Source: CAZXYS01 sp964645005
GTDB lineage: Bacteria; Bacteroidota; Ignavibacteria; Kapaibacteriales; UBA2268
Direction: 5' to 3'
Length of the DNA stretch: 64,000 bases
Assembly: GCA_964645005.1 (NCBI GenBank)
Contig: CAZXYS010000004.1
Location: 92,757 to 156,756 of the forward strand
The notes under the pieces: model-generated
Told to the model about the DNA's origin: nothing
The model's database searches: none
What the model saw: only the letters and a program-made list of their open reading frames with translations
Program-made: the position numbers and the translations under genes
Shown: piece after piece, positions 34,820-44,584 of the stretch
How the letters are laid out: every line of letters begins with the position of its first letter
Numbering within the stretch: position 1 is the first letter of the stretch

Positions 34820-35143
34820 ATGTGGAAAATAACAGCGATAATAGCTTACATACTGATAATACCCATAATAATAATGTGGCTGGCAGACAGTTCCGATTAC
34901 GGGAAGCTGCTGGTCTTCTCTCGTGATTCAAAAATAGTTGAAAAGAAAGAAATTGACGAACTTTTCGGAACAGAAACCACGGAAACCAGTCGTCAGGAAG
35001 GATTCTGGCTCGGGCTGCTTCCGCCAAGCGACCAAGCATCCGTCAAGGCTTTGCTGGGCGCTTTGCCAATTACGGGAATACTGTTCGTAATCGGTTCCGG
35101 CGCTTTCATTATCCACATGAGAAAGAAGAAAGCGTCAGGTTAG
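34820..35143 (+). CDS. Small membrane protein with two TM helices
   Basis: A protein of 107 residues: helix one ITAIIAYILIIPIIIMWLAD, a soluble stretch of about 45 residues rich in Glu and Lys, helix two ITGILFVIGSGAFIIHM, and a basic tail. Family unknown. It lies between the heme-barrel and YceI genes on the same strand, so it may belong to the same redox set. Confidence 0.6.
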   Translation: MWKITAIIAYILIIPIIIMWLADSSDYGKLLVFSRDSKIVEKKEIDELFGTETTETSRQEGFWLGLLPPSDQASVKALLGALPITGILFVIGSGAFIIHMRKKKASG

Positions 35144-35230
35144 TTCAGAGAACTTGAAATAAGTTTAGAAAAAAATAATCTTTAATAAATAGTAAAAAAA
35201 TTGTAATTATTAAATAAAAACAGGAATATT

Positions 35231-35905
35231 ATGTTTAAAAAATTGAGTTTTATAGCAATTGCAGTCTTGGTTATTTCGGCAGGGATCATGTCTGCTGCCG
35301 GATTCAATCTGGGGATTTCAGGAATGAAGCATTTTAAGATCAATAACGAAGTTGGACCTAATGAGCTAAAATTCAAGAGCAGCGCACCGCTTGAAGAGAT
35401 TGAAGGCTATGTTGAAAAGAATGTAATTTCCGGCAATGTCAATTTTGATCCTTCCAACATCGAGTCGGCGTCGGGGGTAATCTCATTCAAAGTGAAAGGC
35501 ATGAGAACAGGGATAAATACCCGCGACAAGCATCTTTTCAGCGATGACTGGCTGCACGGCAAGAAATACCCCGACATAAAATTCGAATTGGAAAAAATCA
35601 AAGATGTTAAAGTCAAATCTACTTCCGATGCAAAGGCAGTCGCCAAAGGTACGGCAGTCGGAACATATTCCATGCATGGCGAATCTAAGGAAATTAATGT
35701 TTCGGTTGAAATGATCTACATGCCGGAATCGCCAAAGACCAAGAAACGCGCCCCGGGCGATTTTCTTAACGTACAGGGTGAATTCGAGGTAGCCCTTGCG
35801 GATTTCAACGTGGAAGGCGCCAAAGGCATCGTCGGAAGTAAGGTTGGCGAAGTGATTCAGGTTTCATTTAATGTTTTTATGAATTCCGGACGTGGAAAAT
35901 CTTAA
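35231..35905 (+). CDS. YceI family protein
   Basis: A protein of 224 residues with a signal peptide (about FIAIAVLVISAGIMSAAG). The YceI lipocalin-like barrel shows in NVNFDPSNIESASGVISFKV, then GINTRDKHLFSDDWLHGKKY with PDIKFELEKI, and GEFEVALADFNVEG near the end. YceI proteins bind isoprenoid or amphipathic molecules in the periplasm and are often found near cytochromes and quinone-linked enzymes. Here a Rieske gene follows 41 bp later. Confidence 0.87.
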   Translation: MFKKLSFIAIAVLVISAGIMSAAGFNLGISGMKHFKINNEVGPNELKFKSSAPLEEIEGYVEKNVISGNVNFDPSNIESASGVISFKVKGMRTGINTRDKHLFSDDWLHGKKYPDIKFELEKIKDVKVKSTSDAKAVAKGTAVGTYSMHGESKEINVSVEMIYMPESPKTKKRAPGDFLNVQGEFEVALADFNVEGAKGIVGSKVGEVIQVSFNVFMNSGRGKS

Positions 35906-35946
35906 GTAATTAAAAACAGGTTTGTTAAATTAATCGAAAAAGTTAA

Positions 35947-36462
35947 ATGGAAAAATCATCAAGTAAATCGGATAGAAGGCAATTTCTCAAAAATTTCGGT
36001 ACGGTATTCGGAATGACTATGTCTCTGCCAATTGTATCATCATTTCTCGTGTCGTGCGAACAGGATGAATCCGCTCCCGGGGGACCCCCTGCCGGCGATA
36101 TAATTATCAAACTTTCAGACTATCCTGAGCTACAGAATCCCGGCGGTATGATCTCACAAATATTTAATGATTTCCATTCATTTTTCCCGTTGTTGATCAT
36201 CAGGAAGTCGGATACGGAATTTTTAATTACAACTTCGGAATGCCCTCATCAAAGCTGTGTGGTAAATCTACCTGATGATAATAATAGCAATCTCCATTGT
36301 GATTGCCACAAATCGGAATATTCACCGGAAGACGGCTCTGTTGAGAAGCAGCCTACATCGGGCACAACCTCCGCTCTGCCCTCTTTTGACTATTCATTCA
36401 AGAAGCAAGAAGGAATTCTGGAAGTCAATTTGAATAAACAAAAGGCTTTTTCTGTTGTATAG
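35947..36462 (+). CDS. Rieske 2Fe-2S lipoprotein with Tat signal
   Basis: A protein of 171 residues. The N terminus SDRRQFLKNFGTVFGMTMSL is a twin-arginine signal, ending near a Cys in FLVSCEQ that could be lipid-modified. The cluster-binding motifs are CPHQSC (Cys-x-His) and CDCHKSEY (Cys-x-x-His), which give the two Cys and two His of a Rieske centre. It should carry one electron at a time in the periplasm. It closes the run of redox genes that begins with the P460-like protein and converges on hutI, with 11 bp between the two stops. Confidence 0.88.
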   Translation: MEKSSSKSDRRQFLKNFGTVFGMTMSLPIVSSFLVSCEQDESAPGGPPAGDIIIKLSDYPELQNPGGMISQIFNDFHSFFPLLIIRKSDTEFLITTSECPHQSCVVNLPDDNNSNLHCDCHKSEYSPEDGSVEKQPTSGTTSALPSFDYSFKKQEGILEVNLNKQKAFSVV

Positions 36463-36473
36463 TAAAATCCGAA

Positions 36474-37724
36474 TTACACCACTTTTCTACCGTTAATCCA
36501 AACTTCCTCCACATGATTTATTCCAAAATGGTAGAAAAGATCGGTATATGAAGGTGTATCAGTGATGATGAAATTAGCCATTTTACCCTTTTCCAGACTC
36601 CCCATTATATCTGACTGTTCAATTGCGGCAGCACCGTTGAGAGTGGCTGCCGTTATACACTCTTCTGCCGTCATATTCATGTTGACAGCCGCGAAAGAGA
36701 GGATCAACTGCATATTTTCCGTAAAGCTGGAGCCGGGATTACAATCCGTAGACAGAGCTGCAATTGCCCCTTTATCGATGATCTTCCTTGCCGGCGCATA
36801 AGGCATACGGATAAAATACGCTGTCCCGGGGAGTAAGGCTGCAACTGTGCCGTTCTCTATCATGGCGTCAATAGCATTGTCATTAACAAAAAGAAGGTGA
36901 TCGCAGGAAATGGCACCCATATCTACTGCCAGCTCAGTCGAGCCGAAATCTTCCATTTCGTCGCAGTGGACTTTAAGCTTCATGCCGTGGTCGAGACCCG
37001 CCTGCAAGACCTGTCTGCCTTCCTCCAGGGTGAAGAAGCCCTTATCGATAAAGGCATCACAGTATTCTGCAAGCCCCTTTTCGACAACCCGGGGGATCAT
37101 CTCGCTGCGGATGAGATCAATGTAGCCCTGGCGATTGTCCTTGTACTCCGGCGGTACATCATGCGCGCCGAGAAAAGTCGATGATATATGGATTGGCAAT
37201 TCCTCGCTGAGGATTTTTATAGCTTCCAGTTGGTTAAGTTCGCTTTCGGTAGTCAAGCCATAGCCGCTTTTAACCTCCATAGCTGTAGTTCCGTAAGATA
37301 TGGCGCTTCGGGCGAGTCTGGCGCCGGTTTCGACAAGGCTTTCCACTGAAGCTTCACGTGTACCTTTCATTGTGGTAAGTATGCCGCCGCCTTCCTCGGC
37401 GATAGTTTTGTAAGATTCTCCCCTGAGTCTGCGGGCAAACTCACCTGATCTGTTACCCCCGAATACAATGTGAGTGTGCGAATCGACAAATCCCGGCAGG
37501 ATAGTTTTACCGGCGGCATCCACTAACACATCATAGTACATATCGCCTGTGGAAAGCTTCTTTTCTGCTTCGCGGGCTTCGCCTACCCATTCGATGGTTT
37601 TATCGAACAGCATTGCGCCGCGTTTTATTTCGCCAATATCGCCCATTTCTTTGCCGGCTTTGGATTTAGCACCGTTGGCGTTTACCGTGACCAGTGAATC
37701 AATATTTGTAATGAGTGTTTTCAT
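36474..37724 (-). CDS. hutI: Imidazolonepropionase
   Basis: A protein of 416 residues, normal for HutI. The metal-binding strand is PGFVDSHTHIVFGGNRSGEF and continues RRLRGESYKTIAEEGGGILTT, quoted in two parts. Later come LKVHCDEMEDFGS and ALSTDCNPGSSFTENMQLIL, with the catalytic Asp. It hydrolyses imidazolone-5-propionate to N-formimino-L-glutamate in histidine breakdown. The other hut genes are not in the window. Confidence 0.95.
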   Translation of the reverse strand: MKTLITNIDSLVTVNANGAKSKAGKEMGDIGEIKRGAMLFDKTIEWVGEAREAEKKLSTGDMYYDVLVDAAGKTILPGFVDSHTHIVFGGNRSGEFARRLRGESYKTIAEEGGGILTTMKGTREASVESLVETGARLARSAISYGTTAMEVKSGYGLTTESELNQLEAIKILSEELPIHISSTFLGAHDVPPEYKDNRQGYIDLIRSEMIPRVVEKGLAEYCDAFIDKGFFTLEEGRQVLQAGLDHGMKLKVHCDEMEDFGSTELAVDMGAISCDHLLFVNDNAIDAMIENGTVAALLPGTAYFIRMPYAPARKIIDKGAIAALSTDCNPGSSFTENMQLILSFAAVNMNMTAEECITAATLNGAAAIEQSDIMGSLEKGKMANFIITDTPSYTDLFYHFGINHVEEVWINGRKVV

Positions 37725-37771
37725 AGTAATTTCCGGATTCTGATTTTTAAAATGTATTATTGAGATTATAT

Positions 37772-39241
37772 TTACCGATTACCTGCTTCGTAAAGTCTTG
37801 CCTGCGCATTAAATAATTTCTTCTTCTGCTTCAATTCGAATTTTTGGTCCAGATATTCAATGAACTTCTTATCCGGATTGATATGCCCCGAGATAAACCA
37901 TAGATAATCAGGCTCTCTTTTTTTGACGATTGAATCAATTTTTAGCGTATCACTTGCTTCACAGGCTTGATATCCTGCTCTCAGGTTAGTGTTAAGCTTA
38001 TTAAAATAAAAATTGAAGTATTCCTTACGATGTGCACAGCCGACAACGACTGAACCGCCCTTCTTCGGATTATTTTTGACTACGTAATTCACTGCTGAGC
38101 GGAATTCCGCTTTTTTGGGTTCCGGATTCTTATAATAGCCAAATATAAATATAAGATGTATCAAAAGATATACAATAAAAGCGCTAACCGCGATGTATTT
38201 GATTGTGGATTTAACAGGAAGTTCCGCCAGAGCCCTTACAGGAATCAGATAGGCAGCAGGTACTATAATCATTAAGTTCTTATAGGTAAGGACAGGTGCG
38301 GAAATCAAGGACTTAATATATAAAATTATAAACGGTACAAACAGCCATATTAAAATAAAATGCTCTGAAGACAAGCCTTTAAATACTAACGCATCATCAT
38401 TTTCGTTTTTCTTGATCAGAAAATAAAAAAAGTAGATATATAGAAATGCTATTGGAGCTAAAACGAATAACGACCTGTTAAAAATTACCCCGAAGAAAAA
38501 GGGAGTAAAATACCATTCGGGGCGGGATATATAGTTATCATCCACTTTTAAATCACCCAAAAATCCGTTTATCCAAGGAATAAAACTCAATAATATTATC
38601 CCGTAGATAATTATGAAGACGGCAGCATTCTTTTTATCCGCGAACAAGACTATAAAAGCAGCTATTCCCTGTAAAAATATTAGAAAAGTGCCGAAATAAT
38701 GCTGATAGACAGTAACCCAAGCAAGAAGTAAATATAAAACCAGTTCAAGCGGCTTGATCTTACTCCCGGAAAGTGAACTGCGCAATAGCTTTATCCAAAA
38801 ATAAGTAGTCATTATAGCCATGAGAAATAAAAGCGAGTAAGGGCGGGCTTCCTGACTATAATATATAGGGAAATACAAAACCGCTGTCATGGATGAAGCA
38901 ATAACACCTTCGACTTCGGAAAACAATTGCCTGCCGAGTAAAAACATTGCAGGTATAGCCAGAATCCCCCATATAACTGATGGAAGCCGCATGAGAAAGA
39001 CGCTGTCGCCAATATATTTTTGCCAGAAGTACATGAATATATGATCCCCCGGCGGGTGAACATCGCCTTCGATGACGTGCTCGAACATTTGCGAAAGGTT
39101 TGTATCGTGAGTAATGAACCAGCGATCGAGTTCATCATTCCACATGGATTGATTTTCCAACCCATAAAATCTAAGCAAGGCGCCTAAAATTATATTTAAT
39201 AAAAGTATGGCTAATATTATTGATCGCTTTTTGTCTGTCAT
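37772..39241 (-). CDS. Membrane glycosyltransferase (GT39/PMT-like)
   Basis: A protein of 489 residues with about ten membrane helices. The first periplasmic loop is YGLENQSMWNDELDRWFITH, with the acidic D-E pair typical of the GT39/ArnT superfamily. VIEGDVHPPGDHIFMYFW follows, and then VFLMRLPSVIWGILAIPAMF. These enzymes transfer a sugar from a polyprenyl-phosphate donor to lipid or protein. The acceptor is unknown. Its upstream region is shared with the divergent MCE gene. Confidence 0.82.
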   Translation of the reverse strand: MTDKKRSIILAILLLNIILGALLRFYGLENQSMWNDELDRWFITHDTNLSQMFEHVIEGDVHPPGDHIFMYFWQKYIGDSVFLMRLPSVIWGILAIPAMFLLGRQLFSEVEGVIASSMTAVLYFPIYYSQEARPYSLLFLMAIMTTYFWIKLLRSSLSGSKIKPLELVLYLLLAWVTVYQHYFGTFLIFLQGIAAFIVLFADKKNAAVFIIIYGIILLSFIPWINGFLGDLKVDDNYISRPEWYFTPFFFGVIFNRSLFVLAPIAFLYIYFFYFLIKKNENDDALVFKGLSSEHFILIWLFVPFIILYIKSLISAPVLTYKNLMIIVPAAYLIPVRALAELPVKSTIKYIAVSAFIVYLLIHLIFIFGYYKNPEPKKAEFRSAVNYVVKNNPKKGGSVVVGCAHRKEYFNFYFNKLNTNLRAGYQACEASDTLKIDSIVKKREPDYLWFISGHINPDKKFIEYLDQKFELKQKKKLFNAQARLYEAGNR

Positions 39242-39427
39242 TTAAATTTTGCTAAACTTATAAATCTCTCTAAACTTAAACAGTTATATACAAAAACTAA
39301 ATTATACATTATTTTAATTATACCAAAATATTACTTAATTTTAAATTAGTCATTTGCTTACTTCGTATAAATTTTTATATTTATATACTTAAAATTTTAA
39401 TATTAAACATTTCTACTGGAGAGAAAT

Positions 39428-40405
39428 ATGGCTAAGAAAATTAAATCCCGAAGGATAAACAGCCCGTTTCTAATAGGGATTTTCGTAATTGCTAGTGTGA
39501 TCGTGACTTTAGGAGTGATCTTCTGGCTCAGCGCCCATGAATTCCTTAAGGAGCAAACACTTTACGTAACTCACTTTGATGGTTCTATCGAAGGACTGGA
39601 GCCCGGTTCAGCCGTTAAATATCAGGGAGTGCCTGTAGGAACTGTGAAAGAAGTGGGAGTAGCTCCTGACGGACGTCTTGTGGAAATAGTAATGCAAATC
39701 GATAAAAAAATTGAAGTAAATGACAGCCTGAGGGCTAAATCAGAATTTGCGGGGATTGCAGGGGGTAAGTTTATCCAATTGCACTACCCCAGCGATCCCA
39801 AGATGAGGCAGATGCACCCCAAAATTGATTTCAAAACAAAGCATCCGGTTATAAAATCTTCACCCTCTGGTCTTGATGAGATAGAAATAGCCATGCGCGA
39901 CGTCATGCACGAAATAAAACTGCTGGAATTTCAAAAGATCTCCAATGAAACACTGAGATTTCTACAAACAAGTACTGAATTTTTCAGTAACAAGGAAATG
40001 TATCAGACAATCAATAACCTGAAAACAGCCAGCAGTCATCTGGCTGGCATAGTTCAGAAAGCAGATACGATGAAAACACTTGACTATATTGCTAATACCA
40101 GCAGCCGTCTGTATCAGACCTCCGAAGAGCTTAAAATATTTGCGAACAAACTTAATGATAAGGTGGACAGCCTAAGATTAGATACTTATATGAAAAATGC
40201 CTTCTCAAGATACGACACTACTATGGAACATACACAGCAGGTAATAGAGTCGCTGGGTTATCGTGTGGAATCAACATTGTTGGGCTTTTCCGAAGTTATG
40301 GAACAAATTAAAAACAGTAATCTGCAATTGCAGAAAACACTCAGGGCGATCAGCGATAATCCGTCGCAGATGTTTCTCAGCGAGCCGCCGCTGCCAGATG
40401 AATAA
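39428..40405 (+). CDS. MlaD/MCE family protein
   Basis: A protein of 325 residues. There is one N-terminal anchor helix (FLIGIFVIASVIVTLGVIFW) and one MCE domain at about 45-125 (YVTHFDGSIEGLEPGSAVKY, GVPVGTVKEVGVAPDGR, AGIAGGKFIQLHYP). The rest is a long helical tail that may form a coiled-coil needle. It follows a good GGAGAG ribosome site. MCE proteins form hexamers that carry lipids between the membranes, normally with an MlaE/MlaF pair, which is not seen here. Confidence 0.87.
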   Translation: MAKKIKSRRINSPFLIGIFVIASVIVTLGVIFWLSAHEFLKEQTLYVTHFDGSIEGLEPGSAVKYQGVPVGTVKEVGVAPDGRLVEIVMQIDKKIEVNDSLRAKSEFAGIAGGKFIQLHYPSDPKMRQMHPKIDFKTKHPVIKSSPSGLDEIEIAMRDVMHEIKLLEFQKISNETLRFLQTSTEFFSNKEMYQTINNLKTASSHLAGIVQKADTMKTLDYIANTSSRLYQTSEELKIFANKLNDKVDSLRLDTYMKNAFSRYDTTMEHTQQVIESLGYRVESTLLGFSEVMEQIKNSNLQLQKTLRAISDNPSQMFLSEPPLPDE

Positions 40406-40496
40406 AGGGTAAACTTTTATTATATCGATATATTTGTCACGGAATTCTTTTAAAAAATTATTTTGGATATGTTAAAAATCTACAAGTCAATCAGCA

Positions 40497-41255
40497 ATGA
40501 AGATCAATAAAAAGCTGCTGGAAAAATTATCCACTGCCAATCATGTTGCAGCTTTAACCGGCGCAGGAATATCGGCAGAGAGCGGAATAAAAACCTTCCG
40601 CGATTCCGACGGTCTCTGGACGAAGTTCAATCCCATGGAACTCGCCACTGTGGATGGTTTTATGAACAACACTGAATTAGTTTGGGAATGGTATAAACAC
40701 AGGAAAGAAACCATTGGCAGCAAAAAACCAAATCCCGGTCATATAGCCCTCGCAAAAATGGAACAGCTTTTCACCGAATTCACATTGATCACCCAGAATA
40801 TTGACAGACTTCATCATCGCGCCGGTTCGAAGAATATATATGAATTGCATGGAAATGTTGAGGATAACTACTGTTTCGATTGTAAAGAACCGTTTTACGG
40901 TGATACAAATTTGCCGGAAGGACAGATCCCGATATGTCCTGAGTGCGGCGGCAAGATACGTCCGGCAGTTGTATGGTTCGGGGAAATGCTGCCTGTTCAT
41001 GCAATCAGAGGAGGTCAGGAAGCGGCAGCAAGGTGCGATGTTTTCTTTAGCATCGGAACTTCAGCGGAGGTATATCCCGCAGCTAATATACCCCTGATCG
41101 CCAAGCAAGCCGGCGCTTATGTAGTCGAGGTTAATCCAAAACCCACAGCAATTAGCACCTATATGGACGAGTGCCTCCTTGCACCATCAGGCGAAGCTTT
41201 GCCCCTGCTGCTTGATGAATTTGAAAAGTTTAAAAACGAACAGGAAAAAGTATGA
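40497..41255 (+). CDS. cobB: NAD-dependent protein deacylase (sirtuin)
   Basis: A protein of 252 residues. The NAD site is ALTGAGISAESGIKTFRDSD. TQNIDRLHHRAGS follows, and ELHGN carries the catalytic His. The zinc site is CFDCKE with CPECGG. VVWFGEMLP and GTSAEVYPAANIPL complete the sirtuin pattern. It removes acyl groups from Lys using NAD. The next gene overlaps it by four bases (ATGA), so the two are translationally coupled. Confidence 0.93.
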   Translation: MKINKKLLEKLSTANHVAALTGAGISAESGIKTFRDSDGLWTKFNPMELATVDGFMNNTELVWEWYKHRKETIGSKKPNPGHIALAKMEQLFTEFTLITQNIDRLHHRAGSKNIYELHGNVEDNYCFDCKEPFYGDTNLPEGQIPICPECGGKIRPAVVWFGEMLPVHAIRGGQEAAARCDVFFSIGTSAEVYPAANIPLIAKQAGAYVVEVNPKPTAISTYMDECLLAPSGEALPLLLDEFEKFKNEQEKV

Positions 41256-41629
41256 TAATTGGAATAGGTACGGATATAATAGAGATCAGCAGAATTCAAA
41301 ACTCAATCGAAAAATACGGCGATAGATTCTTAAAACGGATATTTACGGAAACGGAAAAAAAATACAGCGAATCCTTCAATGAAAACAAATTTCAGCACTA
41401 TGCCGCCCGCTTTGCGGCAAAAGAAGCTTTCAGCAAAGCGATCGGTACCGGGCTGACGCGCGGTTTCAAATTTCGAGAGATAGGAATCCGAAACGAAATA
41501 ACAGGGAAACCGGTTGTTAATCTTGAGGGCGGGCTTGCTAAAAAATGGGGGCAATATAACGTGGAAATTTCACTTTCTCATACCGGCACTCATGCTGTCG
41601 CTTATATAGTGATCCATGAGAATCATTGA
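41252..41629 (+). CDS. acpS: Holo-[acyl-carrier-protein] synthase
   Basis: A protein of 125 residues, the full AcpS length. The metal-binding motif is IGIGTDIIEISRI near the start, and the second is FAAKEAFSKAIGTG. The C terminus has VEISLSHTGTHAVAYIV. It adds 4'-phosphopantetheine from CoA to acyl-carrier protein. Confidence 0.95.
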   Translation: MIIGIGTDIIEISRIQNSIEKYGDRFLKRIFTETEKKYSESFNENKFQHYAARFAAKEAFSKAIGTGLTRGFKFREIGIRNEITGKPVVNLEGGLAKKWGQYNVEISLSHTGTHAVAYIVIHENH

Positions 41630-41716
41630 ATCAAATTTCTTGCAAAGTCAAATTTCATTTAATAAATTGGTACATAACACAATGGAAAATATTATTAATT
41701 ACACTGGGGATGTATA

Positions 41717-42364
41717 ATGAAAAAAGCTATAATGGTAATTATTATATTAATGATTGGAATAAACTCTGCTATTGCACAAAAGGACGTCTCACAAAGTGAA
41801 GCCTATCCTTTTGGCATTGGACCTTTCTTTCTCTTCAAGGGCGGTGTAAATGCCAGTGATGTGCCTGAAGGTATAAAGAACGGTTTCAATTTTAACGGCA
41901 TACCGGATATTGGAGCTGCATTTTATATTCCGTTCACAAAGGAAAATAACCTCGCTCTTGAAGTCGATTTGGCATATTCAAGATATACTTATGAATTAAA
42001 AAAAACCGGAGATGAGGATAATCCATGGTCAAACGAATTCGGGTTCATAACACTCGGACCGAGCCTCCATCTTTACGGCTTCCTGCTCGGATTCGAATTC
42101 GGCATGCCAATACATGCCGGCAGCGATGAAGATGCATTCGATTATAGCGTTAATGACATAGGCTTTTCCGCTGTTGTAAGAATTGGTGCAATGATCCCTG
42201 TTTATGCGGATGAATTTGGCAGATTGAATATTGACATTCGAGGTGCTTATTTTCTAACAGGATTATTTAGCGATGTTCCCGAATCCTGGGATGATTATAA
42301 TCCTCACCCCGCATCCTTGGCTATCGGCATGAGCTATATTTTTAATATAACTCCAAATAAATAA
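41717..42364 (+). CDS. Outer-membrane beta-barrel protein
   Basis: A protein of 215 residues with a signal peptide (about MKKAIMVIIILMIGINSAIA). The mature part is a small eight-strand-type barrel of the porin_PorT/OmpA-like kind (FFLFKGGVNASDV, IGAAFYIPFTKENNLALEVD, IDIRGAYFLTGLF, SLAIGMSYIFNI). No binding or catalytic site is visible. Confidence 0.72.
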   Translation: MKKAIMVIIILMIGINSAIAQKDVSQSEAYPFGIGPFFLFKGGVNASDVPEGIKNGFNFNGIPDIGAAFYIPFTKENNLALEVDLAYSRYTYELKKTGDEDNPWSNEFGFITLGPSLHLYGFLLGFEFGMPIHAGSDEDAFDYSVNDIGFSAVVRIGAMIPVYADEFGRLNIDIRGAYFLTGLFSDVPESWDDYNPHPASLAIGMSYIFNITPNK

Positions 42365-42393
42365 AAATTTGTCGAAACAATTTTTATTTTATA
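42363..42393 (+). terminator. Possible rho-independent terminator
   Basis: AAAAATTTGT and ACAATTTTT pair around CGAA with a single bulge, right after the barrel gene stop, and T-rich sequence follows. The stem is AT-rich and so not very stable. Confidence 0.5.
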
Positions 42394-42447
42394 CGTATTT
42401 TTATTAAAATAGATTAATTAGTAAAAGGAATTTTCCGGAAAGCGATC

Positions 42448-43317
42448 ATGAAAAGTTTCGCTAAAATATTGTGCTTCATATTACTGTATTCATCAGCAGT
42501 GGGAATACTCTATGCCGGGAATTCCATCATCAAAAAAGACTCCGTCAATATTGCAATTCTAAAGCTGGATTATCAAACCTATAAATATGAAGGTGCACAC
42601 ATTTCCTATCATGATCCATGCTTTGATTGCGACAAAGACAGCCTTCCGTTTGAAGTTGAATATCAGAAACCCGGCGACATCGGTTTTGTCAAGTTCAAAT
42701 ATTCTGAAACAGGAGAAACTGTTTTTAGCGGAGATATAATTTGGATGGGGATAGGCAAAATAAAGTATCCCGAGAAGTTTGAGGACTTTGATGATACCGA
42801 TGAAAACAAGGTTCCTAAGCCGAAAGACCCCCGATATTATGATTTCTCAAATTATGCGGGTCTCAGTAAAAAGGACTATAAAATAAAAACTGATTCCGTC
42901 TGGAATGAAATTGAACACTTAAAATTAGTAAACTCTTTTAATGAGCATGATTACCGTGTCGGTTTTTTCTGTTATTCTCCCAGTGCCGGCGCTCAGGACC
43001 CGGTAAATGTCAAATGGATCGTATTCCTCTATTATGGCGGCGAGTCACCATCAAGGATCAAGGATATTTCAAATAATCCGAAATTTTTGAAAATATTTCC
43101 CAACCCCACGGAGAAATATATCATTATAAAAGTCATGAAAGAGCTCCCGTCAGACTATAAAGTTAAAATCTACAATCTGTTAGGTAAAAATATATACAAT
43201 AGCACATTGAATTCAGGCTATGAAAAAATAGACCTTTCTTCCTATTCCAAAGGTGTTTACATTTTAGAAATCTCTGGTCCCGGCTATTCCGAGGTCGAAA
43301 AAGTCGTAATCCGCTAA
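42448..43317 (+). CDS. T9SS-exported protein of unknown function
   Basis: A protein of 289 residues with a signal peptide (about FAKILCFILLYSSAVGILYA). The middle (SYHDPCFDCDKDSLPFEVEY, DIGFVKFKYSETGETVFSGD) is not a family I recognise. The last 75 residues are a type A T9SS sorting domain: FPNPTEKYIIIK, VKIYNLLGKNIY, SKGVYILEI, EKVVIR. This sorting domain has no palindromic inserts and is a useful comparison for the two that do. Confidence 0.75.
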   Translation: MKSFAKILCFILLYSSAVGILYAGNSIIKKDSVNIAILKLDYQTYKYEGAHISYHDPCFDCDKDSLPFEVEYQKPGDIGFVKFKYSETGETVFSGDIIWMGIGKIKYPEKFEDFDDTDENKVPKPKDPRYYDFSNYAGLSKKDYKIKTDSVWNEIEHLKLVNSFNEHDYRVGFFCYSPSAGAQDPVNVKWIVFLYYGGESPSRIKDISNNPKFLKIFPNPTEKYIIIKVMKELPSDYKVKIYNLLGKNIYNSTLNSGYEKIDLSSYSKGVYILEISGPGYSEVEKVVIR

Positions 43318-43405
43318 TCAACCGGACAACATAAGTGATAACAAAAAAATAGTAATTACGGGCGTTCAGAATGACGTTCCAAAGGTTTCGTCACTTATGA
43401 GGCAG

Positions 43406-43416
43406 CATAGGGACGT
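43406..43416. repeat. Short match to the dispersed repeat at 31235
   Basis: CATAGGGACGT repeats the 11-mer at 31273-31283, in a stretch (GGGCGTTCAGAATGACGTT...) that looks like a decayed copy of the same intergenic element. Confidence 0.4.
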
Positions 43417-43483
43417 TTTTAGATAAGTTATCTGTTTTTTCCCACAAATGCAGTTTTTGTATTTTGCACCCGGGATTAAGTAA

Positions 43484-44092
43484 TCATTCACTCTTTTCAG
43501 CAGGTTCCTTCCGAATATTCACGATCTTCTGTCTGAGCTGTTCCTCATCGCCTTCGCCGACATATACTTCATAAGTGAATTTATTATTCGATTCAAAATC
43601 AATAACAATTTTAAAAGGCACCTCCTTTTGCTCCACCGGCGCAACCGTTATACCCGCAAAAGTAAACTTATCTTTCGGCTTATTATAATTTCCGGCAGCT
43701 ATTGATGGATAAGTACTCAAGTTATCGATCATGTGGAAAGTAAACTCCTCCTTATATTTATCAAAGCCAATCGTAATAAACGACGTGATCCCGAAAGCAG
43801 TAAAATCAATCTCACTATTGAATCTAACATACCTGCCCCCGAGAATTTGCTCTACATTGAGTTCACCTTTACCATAGTTAGCGGGTCCTTCGGTTTGAGG
43901 AATTTCACAGAGCTGCCGCCACGTCCCGACAAACCGCAACAAAAACTCATGCGCTTTGCCAGGCGTGACCAGATCCATCATCCTTTGTGATTCTCTTAGC
44001 TTTTCCTTATACCCTGCCTGACTTTTAGCTTCGATTCCTGCGACCAAAGCCGCGATCATAGCAGCCAACAACACTTGAATTACTTTTCTCAT
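43484..44092 (-). CDS. DUF1579 family exported protein
   Basis: A protein of 202 residues with a signal peptide (about VIQVLLAAMIAALVAGIEAKS). The core matches DUF1579: GKAHEFLLRFVGTWR, EQILGGRYVRFNSEI, TIGFDKYKEEFTFHMIDNLS, IDFESNNKFTYEVYV. This family has a lipocalin-like barrel and no established activity that I know. It stands alone, with about 1 kb of non-coding DNA upstream. Confidence 0.8.
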   Translation of the reverse strand: MRKVIQVLLAAMIAALVAGIEAKSQAGYKEKLRESQRMMDLVTPGKAHEFLLRFVGTWRQLCEIPQTEGPANYGKGELNVEQILGGRYVRFNSEIDFTAFGITSFITIGFDKYKEEFTFHMIDNLSTYPSIAAGNYNKPKDKFTFAGITVAPVEQKEVPFKIVIDFESNNKFTYEVYVGEGDEEQLRQKIVNIRKEPAEKSE

Positions 44093-44584
44093 CGTTACAT
44101 TCCTTCGCTATTATTATTCATCTTACCAAATCTAAAGATAATCATCATAGTCTATTAATACAAAACTTTAACCTTTTACCATTTACCTTTCACTTTATTT
44201 CTATTGACACAGAAAAAGCGGTTTCGTCTCAAAAAAAATTTTTTAAATACCTGACAAGACTATTTCCTGCTGTCCAACCACCCGATCATCTTTTAATAAA
44301 ACAACTTACTTCCACCATTATTGTTGATCAACTACCTTTCCCAAAATTAATTTTTACTCATAATCAAAAAAGTTTGACACCAAAGAGTGCCGAAAAGCAT
44401 AGTTATATATTACAGGATGACAAGAATTGTAAAAAAAGTTCTGTCTTCTAATTTATTAATTAAGATATTATAAAATTAGTAATGAGATACTTATATCGGT
44501 TGTTTTACCTATCAATTGAAATTTAAGAATTGTTTCCATTTTTACATGGGGAATGAGGGAATTATTTTCGGAGAATTTGATTAA

